A DNA stretch of 13,508 bases from Clostridia bacterium (GTDB lineage Bacteria; Bacillota; Clostridia; Christensenellales; CAG-138), in the NCBI GenBank assembly GCA_030530185.1, contig JAUMVL010000028.1, forward strand, positions 1 to 13,508. The letters run 5' to 3'. A program made the translations under genes and the position numbers. The notes under the pieces are model-generated. The model saw nothing but the letters and a program-made list of their open reading frames with translations, was not told where the DNA came from and searched no databases. Shown here piece after piece: positions 5,362 through 12,441 of this stretch. The stretch's first letter is position 1. The number at the start of each line of letters is the position of its first letter.

Positions 5362-6618
5362 CTATTTCAAACGCCTGCCGTTGCCGTAAACGGCAACAAT
5401 ATCGCCGGGCTCGGTGCGATAGACGGCACGCTCGAACCGCTCGGTCAGCGTCAGCCGGTCCGTATCGGGCAATCTCCGATCGTCGATCACGACCGCATGC
5501 AGGCGGTTGCCCGCCGAAAACCCCGGCTGCTCGCCAAAATACATCGCGCCGGCCGATGTCCCGAGATAAAACGCTTCGGCCACCGACAAAAACGGCGTTG
5601 TCCAGTGCGATTCGATCGTTTTCATTTTCGAGCCGCGAATCGACATCTGCATCACTTGCAGCATCGAAAGCTGCGCCCCGCCCGCAATGTCGCTGCCGAG
5701 CAGCACCGGAATTCCCTCCGTCAGCATCTGCCGGATCGGCGCGATGCCGCTTGCGATGTTGATGTTGGAATCGGCGCAGTACACGACCGATACGCCATAG
5801 TCCTTGATCGCCTTGCGCTCGACCTCGTCCGAGTACACGCAATGCGCCATCAGCGTGCCGGGCTTCCACAGTCCGAACTTGGCGTACGTTTCCCAGTACC
5901 GCTCGGTATCGGGATGCAGCCGGTGCACCAGCGCGATCTCCTGCGTGTTTTCGGAAAGATGCGACTGCACGGGAAGGTTCCGTTCGTTTGCGATCGAGCC
6001 GAGCCATCGCATCAGCTCGTCGGAGCACGCCGGCGTAAAGCGCGGCGTCAAAATCGGCCGGATGTCGGCAAACCGTTCGCACGCGGTCAAAAAGCGCAGG
6101 GTCTCCGCTTTGCTTTGTTCCGTCGTCTCCTGATAGTACGATGCGCCGTTTCGGTCCATCTGGACCTTTCCGACATAGCCCGAGATGCCGGCGCGTTCCA
6201 GCTCCTCCATCAGAATCAGCGTCGCATCGGTGTGCAGCGAGGAAAACATGCAAACGCGCGTCGTGCCGTTTCGGACCAGCTCCTTGCCGAGCTGCGCATA
6301 GATGCGCCTTGCATAGTCCGGATCGGCAAAGCGCGCCTCCGCCCGAAACGTATACCGGTTGAGCCATTCAAGCAGCGGCAGATCCATTCCCATCCCGAGC
6401 ATCGGATACTGCGGCGCATGCAGATGCATATCCGTAAACGCCGGCAGAATCAGCCTTCCCGAAAAGTCCTCGACCGATGCGGATTGAAACCGTTCGGGAA
6501 GCTCGGAAAACGTTCCGAGGATCCGGTCGTTTTCGTACACCAGATAACCGTTTTCGATGCAGGTAACCGTACCGCATGCCGGCGCAAAAATCAGATTTCC
6601 GTGCAAAACGCGTTTCAT
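5362..6618 (-). CDS. guaD: Guanine deaminase
   Basis: A 418-residue cytoplasmic zinc amidohydrolase that converts guanine to xanthine and ammonia. Metal ligands are H65 and H67 in TDMHLHAPQ, H220 in SHLSE (with E223 as the likely proton shuttle), H259 in AHC and D310 in GSD. The motifs LHAPQYP (66-72) and TPRF (191-194), which position the purine in known guanine deaminases, are both present. Length is normal for the family. ATG at 6618 follows GGAGGAA and overlaps the stop of the upstream mocA-like gene by four bases (ATGA). The N-terminal beta-sandwich and C-terminal strands are complete. Its product xanthine is the substrate of the XdhABC enzyme encoded on the other arm, so the context agrees with the function. 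SsnA-type aminohydrolases are a related alternative, but the substrate motifs favour guanine. Confidence 0.93.
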   Translation of the reverse strand: MKRVLHGNLIFAPACGTVTCIENGYLVYENDRILGTFSELPERFQSASVEDFSGRLILPAFTDMHLHAPQYPMLGMGMDLPLLEWLNRYTFRAEARFADPDYARRIYAQLGKELVRNGTTRVCMFSSLHTDATLILMEELERAGISGYVGKVQMDRNGASYYQETTEQSKAETLRFLTACERFADIRPILTPRFTPACSDELMRWLGSIANERNLPVQSHLSENTQEIALVHRLHPDTERYWETYAKFGLWKPGTLMAHCVYSDEVERKAIKDYGVSVVYCADSNINIASGIAPIRQMLTEGIPVLLGSDIAGGAQLSMLQVMQMSIRGSKMKTIESHWTTPFLSVAEAFYLGTSAGAMYFGEQPGFSAGNRLHAVVIDDRRLPDTDRLTLTERFERAVYRTEPGDIVAVYGNGRRLK

Positions 6619-7208
6619 GTGTTTTCCTCCGGTTTTTGATCGACATCCAAAAGTTCCCGCTTCGCTGCGTCCACCGTGATCAGGCGGTCCATGTGCCGGT
6701 GCAGCACCTGCTTTCCCCCGCGATCGCCGGCCAGGGCTTTCAGCTCCTCCCGATACCGCATCGGAAAGACGACCGGATTCCCGATCCCGTCCTCCGACCT
6801 TGGCGCAACGATCGCATCCGGATGCGCAAAAAACGTCTCGATCAGACGCAGTACGGTATGCCCGGTCAGATACGGCTGGTCGGCCACCGAAAACAGCAGC
6901 CCGTCACCCGCCTCCGCTTCGACCGCCTCGATCCCGAGCCGAATGCTGTGCGACACGCCGCGATCGGGCGCGGGGTTGGTCGCCACGGTAAACCCGAGCC
7001 GCTCTGCCGCCTCGATCCACATCGTCTTGTCCGGCTGAATCACCAAGATCCGCCGATGCAGCGCAGACGAAACCGGTTCGTCGGCGTATAAACGAAGCGT
7101 TCGCATCAGCATCGGCACGCCGTCAATCGGATAGGACAGCTTGTCGGCCCCGAAGCGCGTCCCGCTGCCTGCGGCAAGCAGGATCAGGTTCACCGAAGGC
7201 GAGGTCAT
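6615..7208 (-). CDS. mocA: MocA-like molybdenum cofactor cytidylyltransferase
   Basis: A 197-residue soluble nucleotidyltransferase (MobA-like NTP transferase fold). The signature LAAGSGTRFG (11-20) with K23 binds the nucleotide phosphates; VADQP (108-112, D110) is the metal site; GNPVVFP (143-149) and GDRGGK (161-166) match the MocA/YgfJ subgroup. Known MocA proteins attach CMP to molybdopterin, making the cofactor used by xanthine dehydrogenase family enzymes; the position beside xdhABC fits this. The start is taken as ATG at 7208, which overlaps the hydantoinase stop as ATGA and begins right before the first beta strand; a longer in-frame start at 7253 would extend into the upstream gene and add 15 non-conserved residues. 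A GGACGAG element precedes it. Its downstream overlap with guaD is also ATGA. Confidence 0.85.
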   Translation of the reverse strand: MTSPSVNLILLAAGSGTRFGADKLSYPIDGVPMLMRTLRLYADEPVSSALHRRILVIQPDKTMWIEAAERLGFTVATNPAPDRGVSHSIRLGIEAVEAEAGDGLLFSVADQPYLTGHTVLRLIETFFAHPDAIVAPRSEDGIGNPVVFPMRYREELKALAGDRGGKQVLHRHMDRLITVDAAKRELLDVDQKPEENT

Positions 7209-8578
7209 TTTCTCGTCCTGCCCGACGGCTGCCGGAACACGTACCGGCCGCAATGCGGCTGGATCAGCGTTCCGTCCTGTACAACAAGCTCGCCGTTCAG
7301 AATCACGTCGCGCGTGCGTCCAAGCACCGCAATCCCCTCATAGGGCGAATTGTCGCAGGCATGCAGGTTCGTCCGATACGAGATCGTATGCGGATCGTTC
7401 GGATCAAAGATCGCAATATCCGCGTCGCTCCCTTCCCGCAAAACGCCTTTTTGGGGGTACATGCCGAAAATCTTTGCCGCATTTTCGCTGAGCAGCGCCG
7501 CCATCTGTTCGAGTGTGAGGTATCCCGCCTGCACCGCATAGGTATAGACGAGCTCCGCGCGGTTCTGGATCCCCGCGCCGCCGTTCGGGACCGCGGCAAA
7601 GTCTCCGTGGCCGAGCGCCTTTTGCGCCATCGTAAACGAACAGTGATCGGTGCCGATAAAGTCGATCGCACCTTCGCCGAGCGCGGTAAGGAGCGCTTTT
7701 CGGTCATGCTCAAGCCGCAGCGGCGGCGACATGATGAACTTCTCCGCGTCCGGCTCGTTATAGAGTGCTTTGTCGAGCACAAGGTATTGCGGACACGTTT
7801 CGACGTAGACCTCCACGCCGCGGCCGCGCGCTGCTTCGACCTCGTCGAGACTCGCTTCGCACGAAAGGTGCACGACCCATGCCGGAGCGTCGGCCAGCTC
7901 CGCCGTGCGCATCAACGCGGAAACGCCTGCGGCTTCGACCACGTCCGGCCGGGACTCCGCGTGCGCCATCGGGTCGAACCGCCCCATCGCGTGGAGCTCG
8001 TCAATGCGCGCATTCAAAAGATCAAAGTTTTCGCAGTGCACGCCGACGATGCAGTCCCGCTCGGCGCAGTACCGGATCGCATCGTAGATTTTGCCGTCGT
8101 CCACGCGCATCGCAGGATAGACCATGTACATCTTAAACGACGTCACGCCCTGCGCGATCATCGCGTCGATCTCGGCCTTGCGGGCTTCGTTCCACTCCGA
8201 CACGGCAAGGTGGAAGCCATAGTTGCAGCTGCTCTTGCCGTCGGCCTTTCGATGCCATTTTTCGAGCGCATCCTGCATCGTCATGCCGCGATCCTGCGTC
8301 GCAAAGTCGAGGATCGTCGTCGTGCCGCCGACCACCGCGGCCCTGGTGCCGGACTCGAAATCGTCCGCCGTCGTCGTTGTGGTCAATTCAAGATCGAGGT
8401 GCGTGTGCGTATCGATGAATCCGGCGAACACATAGCAGCCGCTTGCGTCGATGACCCGGTCCGCCGCTTCGTTCAGGTGCGGGCCGATTTTGCGGATGAT
8501 GCCGTCCTCGGTGAAAACATCGCTTTTTACTTGCCCGTCGGAGCGAACGACCGTTCCGTTTCGGATCAGAAGTTTCAT
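7205..8578 (-). CDS. hydA: Dihydropyrimidinase/hydantoinase-family cyclic amidohydrolase
   Basis: A 457-residue cytoplasmic enzyme of the D-hydantoinase/dihydropyrimidinase family with a complete binuclear metal site: H58 and H60 in DTHTHLD, the lysine to be carboxylated K149 in TSFKMYM, H181 in GVHCEN, H237 in VHLS and D311 in GTDHCSF. These enzymes open cyclic ureides and amides (dihydrouracil, hydantoins). Length and motifs match the E. coli HyuA (YgeZ) type found in anaerobic purine/urate loci. In this operon, next to guanine deaminase and opposite xanthine dehydrogenase, a role in opening a purine-derived ring is likely but the substrate is an inference; allantoin is a less likely one. 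ATG at 8578 follows AAAGGAG and lies about 28 bases from the predicted transcription start. An upstream in-frame start at 8641 is rejected because it lies upstream of the promoter. Confidence 0.88.
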   Translation of the reverse strand: MKLLIRNGTVVRSDGQVKSDVFTEDGIIRKIGPHLNEAADRVIDASGCYVFAGFIDTHTHLDLELTTTTTADDFESGTRAAVVGGTTTILDFATQDRGMTMQDALEKWHRKADGKSSCNYGFHLAVSEWNEARKAEIDAMIAQGVTSFKMYMVYPAMRVDDGKIYDAIRYCAERDCIVGVHCENFDLLNARIDELHAMGRFDPMAHAESRPDVVEAAGVSALMRTAELADAPAWVVHLSCEASLDEVEAARGRGVEVYVETCPQYLVLDKALYNEPDAEKFIMSPPLRLEHDRKALLTALGEGAIDFIGTDHCSFTMAQKALGHGDFAAVPNGGAGIQNRAELVYTYAVQAGYLTLEQMAALLSENAAKIFGMYPQKGVLREGSDADIAIFDPNDPHTISYRTNLHACDNSPYEGIAVLGRTRDVILNGELVVQDGTLIQPHCGRYVFRQPSGRTRK

Positions 8579-8612
8579 GGATCGGCTCCTTTCTGTCCCT
8601 TTTCTTGATTGA

Positions 8613-8641
8613 ATTATACCATGTCCGCTGTCAACAGGCAA
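8613..8641 (-). promoter_or_regulatory. Promoter for the hydantoinase-mocA-guaD operon
   Basis: On the minus strand, TTGCCT (8641-8636), a 17-base spacer and TATAAT (8618-8613), preceded by TGG which makes an extended -10. A short dyad CTGT-N2-ACAG (8628-8637) lies inside the spacer, where a bound protein could block RNA polymerase. Confidence 0.7.
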
Positions 8642-8707
8642 TCGAATTTCACCAAATTCTTTTCGTCGGGCTTACTTATTTTTTACGACCCACTTCCCAA
8701 TCGGGAA
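8628..8707. promoter_or_regulatory. Three operator-like dyads in the divergent purine intergenic region
   Basis: Three perfect inverted repeats lie in the 181 bases between hydA and xdhA: CTGT-N2-ACAG at 8628-8637 (inside the hydA promoter spacer), GAATTT-N4-AAATTC at 8644-8659 (between the promoters) and TTCCC-N4-GGGAA at 8694-8707 (on the xdhA -35). The three differ in sequence. No regulator gene is in the window. The leaders are too short for a riboswitch. Confidence 0.45.
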
Positions 8708-8722
8708 AACCTGTGCTATACT
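8694..8722 (+). promoter_or_regulatory. Promoter for the xdhABC-adh operon
   Basis: TTCCCA (8694-8699, 4 of 6 consensus), a 17-base spacer and TATACT (8717-8722) with TGC before it, making an extended -10. The weak -35 lies within a TTCCC/GGGAA dyad, which suggests regulated expression. Transcription would start near 8729, about 31 bases before the ATG. Confidence 0.65.
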
Positions 8723-8759
8723 GTATTTGTATCAGACTATCATCGCAAAGGAGGCAATT

Positions 8760-11042
8760 ATGGTAGTTGGCAAAAGCGTCCACCGCGTCGATGCATTTGA
8801 CAAGGTGACCGGAAGGGCCCGTTACACGGATGACCTGTGCGACAGAAGCGCGTACGTCGTCAAGATTCTGCACGCTTCGATTGCGCACGGCTACGTGAAA
8901 TCCATCGACACATCCGAAGCCGAGAAGATCGACGGCGTCCTGTACATCGCAACCTGCTTCGATGTGCCCGATCGCCCGTTCCCGACCGCCGGTCATCCGT
9001 GGTCGACCGATCCGCACCATCAGGATATCGCCGACCGGCTCCTTTTGAACCGCCACGTCCGCTACTACGGGGACGAGATTGCCGCTGTCGTCGCACGCGA
9101 CGAGATTGCCGCGACACGGGCCGTACGGGCGCTCAAGGCGGAATACGAGGAGCTTCCGTTCGTGCTCGACCCGATCCAATCCATGCAGGACGGCGCGCCG
9201 CAGCTGCATGCGGAGTTTCCGAACAACATTCTTGCGCACACGCGCCTTTCGGACGGCAACTATGCAGAAGCCGTAAAAGCGGACGATCTCATTTGTGTCG
9301 AAGGCTTGTTCACGACCCCGACCGTGCAGCATTGCCACATCGAGAACCACATCTGCTTTGCCGAGGAACAGAACGGCAAGATCACGGTGACCTCGTCCAC
9401 ACAGATCCCGCACATCGTTCGCCGCGTCGTGGGACAGGCGCTCGGGATCCCCTGGGGCAACGTCCGCATCATCAAGCCGTACATCGGCGGCGGGTTCGGC
9501 AACAAGCAGGACGCGCTGTACGAGCCGCTTTGCGCGTATCTTTGCACCAAGGTCGGCGGCCGGGCCGTCAAGCTCGACGTTTCGCGTGAGGAGACGTTCG
9601 TCTCCAATCGCGTGCGCCATGCGATCAAATTCCATCTGATCAGCTGGGTGCGCAAAAACGGCGACATCGTCGCCCGAAAGGTCGAGTGCTTCTCCAATCA
9701 GGGCGCTTACGCCTCGCACGGACACGGCATCGTGGCCAAGGGCGGCGGCGCGATCCGGCAGCTCTACCCCACCCCGAACTTCGAGTGCGACATGTACACC
9801 GTGTACACGAACACCCCGGCCTCCGGCGCGATGCGCGGCTACGGCATTCCGCAGGCGATGTTCGCGCTCGAAAGCCACACCGAGGACATTGCAAACCGGC
9901 TCGGCTTCGAGCCGATCGCGTACCGGCAGGCGCACATGATGCCGGTCGGCTACTTCGACCCGTTCTCGAAGAACGTCAACTACTTCGATTCGTTGAACCA
10001 GTGCATCGAAAAGGGCAAGGCCTACATCCGTTGGGACGAAAAGCGCAAGGCATACGCGCATCAGACCGGCGACATCCGCCGCGGCGTCGGCATGGCGCTG
10101 TTCTGGTACAACACAGCGGTCTGGCCGATCTCGCTCGAATCCTGCTCCTGCCGCATGGTGCTCAATCAGGACGGCTCGCTGCAGCTCCAGCTTGGCGAGA
10201 CCGAAATCGGACAGGGCGCGGATACGGCGTTTTCGCAGATGGCGGCCGACGCGGTCGGCGTTCCGTTTGAAAGCGTGCACATCCTCTCCACGCAAGATAC
10301 CGACGTCACCCCGTTCGGTACCGGCGCCTACGCGTCCCGTCAGACGTACGTCGCGGGCTTTGCGATCAAGCAGACCGCGGATATCCTGCGCGAAAAGATT
10401 TTGGACTACGCGCACAAGCTCTACCGGATGCCGGTGCAGGTGCTCGATCTGATCGACGGCAGGATCGTCCGCATCTCCGACGGGAAGGAGCTCGGATCGC
10501 TTAGTGAGCTTGCCACCGAAGCGCTGTACAGCCTCTCTGACAGCATCCACATCACCGCGGAATCGACGTATCAGATCAAGTCCAACGCGTACTCGCTCGG
10601 CTGCTGCTTTGCCGAGGTCGAGGTCGACATCCCGCTGTGCAAGGCGACGCTGTTGAACATCATCAACGTGCACGACTGCGGACGGCTCATCAACCCCGCG
10701 CTTGCCGAAGCGCAGGTGCACGGCGGCATGAGCATGGGCATCGGCTACGGCTTGTCGGAGCAGCTCCTGTTTGACGAGCGCACCGGGCGTCCCCTGAACA
10801 ACAACCTTTTGGACTACAAGCTCTCGACGATGATGGATCATCCGCACCTGGAAGCCCAGTTTGTCGAGAACCCCGAGCCGACGAGCGTATACGGCACGAA
10901 GGCGCTCGGCGAACCGCCCGCCACCCCGTGCGCGCCGGCGATCCGCAACGCGATCCTGAACGCGACCGGCGTCGCGATCAACCAAGCCCCGATGAACCCG
11001 CACGTGCTGTTCGCTCGCTTCCGCGAGGAAGGTCTTGTATAA
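8760..11042 (+). CDS. xdhA: Xanthine dehydrogenase molybdopterin-binding subunit
   Basis: A 760-residue large subunit of a xanthine oxidase-family molybdenum hydroxylase. It is close to E. coli XdhA in length and in many motifs recalled from that protein. The N-terminal aldehyde oxidase a/b-hammerhead domain (about 10-130) starts with DKVTGRARYTDD; the Mo-binding domains follow, with GGGFGNKQD (243-251), GAMRGYG (356-362, substrate/Mo-site Arg R359), EIGQGADT (482-489) and the catalytic glutamate E718 in LGEPP. The residue after GGGFGNK is Gln where animal xanthine oxidases have Glu; E. coli XdhA is also recalled to have Gln. The enzyme hydroxylates purine ring carbons (hypoxanthine to xanthine to urate) or may run in reverse in anaerobes. 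The ATG at 8760 sits five bases after AAAGGAGG. Active enzyme needs the FAD and Fe-S subunits encoded next. Confidence 0.93.
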   Translation: MVVGKSVHRVDAFDKVTGRARYTDDLCDRSAYVVKILHASIAHGYVKSIDTSEAEKIDGVLYIATCFDVPDRPFPTAGHPWSTDPHHQDIADRLLLNRHVRYYGDEIAAVVARDEIAATRAVRALKAEYEELPFVLDPIQSMQDGAPQLHAEFPNNILAHTRLSDGNYAEAVKADDLICVEGLFTTPTVQHCHIENHICFAEEQNGKITVTSSTQIPHIVRRVVGQALGIPWGNVRIIKPYIGGGFGNKQDALYEPLCAYLCTKVGGRAVKLDVSREETFVSNRVRHAIKFHLISWVRKNGDIVARKVECFSNQGAYASHGHGIVAKGGGAIRQLYPTPNFECDMYTVYTNTPASGAMRGYGIPQAMFALESHTEDIANRLGFEPIAYRQAHMMPVGYFDPFSKNVNYFDSLNQCIEKGKAYIRWDEKRKAYAHQTGDIRRGVGMALFWYNTAVWPISLESCSCRMVLNQDGSLQLQLGETEIGQGADTAFSQMAADAVGVPFESVHILSTQDTDVTPFGTGAYASRQTYVAGFAIKQTADILREKILDYAHKLYRMPVQVLDLIDGRIVRISDGKELGSLSELATEALYSLSDSIHITAESTYQIKSNAYSLGCCFAEVEVDIPLCKATLLNIINVHDCGRLINPALAEAQVHGGMSMGIGYGLSEQLLFDERTGRPLNNNLLDYKLSTMMDHPHLEAQFVENPEPTSVYGTKALGEPPATPCAPAIRNAILNATGVAINQAPMNPHVLFARFREEGLV

Positions 11043-11054
11043 GGAGGTCTCGCT

Positions 11055-11936
11055 ATGTACGATATGAAAGCACTCTATGAGGCAACCTCGGTCGCGCACG
11101 CGATCGAGCTGTTGACAGAGCATCCCGAAGCGCGCATCATCGCGGGCGGCAGCGACGTGCTGATCAAGATGCGCGAGGGCAAGCTGGCCGGCTGCGAGCT
11201 CGTGTCGATCTACAAATTGGACGAGCTTCGCGGCATCACGATGGACGAAGCCGGCACGATCTGCATCGGGCCGCTGACGAGCTTTTCGCACATCACCCGC
11301 GACCCGATCATTCAAGCGCACCTCAACGTGCTCGGCGAAGCGGTCGACATGGTCGGCGGCCCGCAGATCCGCAACATCGGCACGATCGGCGGCAATACCT
11401 GCAACGGCGTCACAAGCGCCGACTCCGCCTCCACGCTGCATGCGTTCGATGCGATTATGGTCATTCAGGGGCCGGACGGCGTGCGCGAAACGCCGATCCG
11501 CAGCTTCTATCGTTCGGCGGGCAAGGTCGACCTCAATCACAACGAGGTTCTGATCGCGATCAAGATCCCGAAGGCATCCTACGAGGGCTACAAGGGCCAT
11601 TACATCAAGTACGCGATGCGAAACGCGATGGACATCGCAACGCTCGGCTGCTCGGTGAACTGTAAGCTCTCCGCCGATCGCAAAACGATTTTGGACGCAC
11701 GCATTGCCTACGGCGTCGCGGGCCCGGTTCCGATGCGCGCCCTGTCGGCCGAGGCGGCCGTAAAGGGCCTTCCGGTCGCAAAGGAATCGGTCGAACGGTT
11801 TGCCAAGGCGGCGCTGGGCGACGTCAACCCGCGTACCTCGTGGCGTGCGAGCAAGGAGTTTCGTCTGAACCTGTGCGAACAGCTGGCAAAGCGTGCGCTT
11901 ACCGAAGCGATCCGATTGAACGGAGGTGAACTGTAA
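11055..11936 (+). CDS. xdhB: Xanthine dehydrogenase FAD-binding subunit
   Basis: A 293-residue FAD subunit of the CoxM/XdhB family, the same length as E. coli XdhB. FAD-contact motifs are IIAGGSDVLIKMR (28-40) and QIRNIGTIGGN (104-114) followed by CNGVTSADSAS; the C-terminal CO-dehydrogenase flavoprotein domain covers about residues 180-285. It passes electrons from the Mo centre and Fe-S clusters to NAD or another acceptor. A YFxxR-type NAD motif is not obvious to me. The ATG at 11055 follows AAGGAGG, which itself overlaps the xdhA stop codon (TAAGGAGG), so the genes are translationally linked. The next gene starts within its stop. Confidence 0.93.
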   Translation: MYDMKALYEATSVAHAIELLTEHPEARIIAGGSDVLIKMREGKLAGCELVSIYKLDELRGITMDEAGTICIGPLTSFSHITRDPIIQAHLNVLGEAVDMVGGPQIRNIGTIGGNTCNGVTSADSASTLHAFDAIMVIQGPDGVRETPIRSFYRSAGKVDLNHNEVLIAIKIPKASYEGYKGHYIKYAMRNAMDIATLGCSVNCKLSADRKTILDARIAYGVAGPVPMRALSAEAAVKGLPVAKESVERFAKAALGDVNPRTSWRASKEFRLNLCEQLAKRALTEAIRLNGGEL

Positions 11937-12418
11937 TGCAAACGGCAGTGGTCAAATGCACGATCAACGGCGTCCCGACCGAAACCGTCGTGGACGTGCG
12001 GGCATCTTTAACCGACATGCTGCGAAACGAGTACCGCCTGACTTCTGTCAAAAAGGGCTGTGAGGTCGGCGAGTGCGGCGCGTGCAACGTGCTGATCGAC
12101 GGCGAATGCTTCAATTCCTGCATCTATCTGGCCGTCTGGGCCGACGGAAAGGACATCCGCACGCTCGAAGGGCTGCTCGGCAAAAACGGCGAGCTCAGCG
12201 ACATCCAGCAGGCGTTTATCGACGAGGCCGCCGTGCAATGCGGATTCTGTACACCCGGGTTCATCATGACCGCGGTCGAGATTCTGGAATCCAAAAAGCT
12301 CTATACGCGCGACGAGCTGCGCAAGCTCCTCTCCGGGCACCTTTGCCGCTGCACCGGCTACGAGAACATCCTGAACGCCGTCGAGAAGACGATGAAGCGG
12401 CGTTTGGGCGTCGAATAA
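11936..12418 (+). CDS. xdhC: Xanthine dehydrogenase iron-sulfur subunit
   Basis: A 160-residue protein carrying two [2Fe-2S] clusters. The plant-ferredoxin-like N-terminal domain has C42, C47, C50 and C62 (GCEVGECGAC, then C at 62); the C-terminal four-helix domain has C102 and C105 (QCGFC) and C137 and C139 (CRCTGY). All eight ligands are present, as in E. coli XdhC and CoxS-type subunits. It wires the molybdenum site to the FAD. Its ATG shares one base with the xdhB stop (TAATG) and follows GGAGGTG. The subunit order Mo, FAD, Fe-S is the same as in E. coli xdhABC. This gene is the electron-transfer XdhC of E. coli naming, not the cofactor-insertion chaperone that some species also call XdhC. 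Confidence 0.94.
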   Translation: MQTAVVKCTINGVPTETVVDVRASLTDMLRNEYRLTSVKKGCEVGECGACNVLIDGECFNSCIYLAVWADGKDIRTLEGLLGKNGELSDIQQAFIDEAAVQCGFCTPGFIMTAVEILESKKLYTRDELRKLLSGHLCRCTGYENILNAVEKTMKRRLGVE

Positions 12419-12441
12419 ACGAATCGAAAAAGGAGAACCAA

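Noticed and set aside
7253..8608. A 451-codon plus-strand frame opposite the hydantoinase; similar long frames lie opposite guaD and the protease.
   Set aside because: Arg/His-rich composition typical of antisense frames in GC-rich DNA; the minus-strand genes have full catalytic motifs and good starts.
8579..8759. A riboswitch (purine or molybdenum cofactor type) upstream of hydA or xdhA.
   Set aside because: The predicted leaders are only about 30 bases long on both sides and no aptamer motif is seen.
9486..9513. Gln after GGGFGNK in XdhA as a sign of altered chemistry.
   Set aside because: The E. coli XdhA motif is recalled to carry the same Gln, so it seems to be a subfamily trait rather than an oddity of this gene.
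8676..11600. A 974-codon open frame on the minus strand opposite xdhA and xdhB.
   Set aside because: It is a low-complexity Arg/Asp/Val-rich antisense frame of GC-rich genes, has no ribosome binding site or family motif, and covers clearly conserved xdhA/xdhB.
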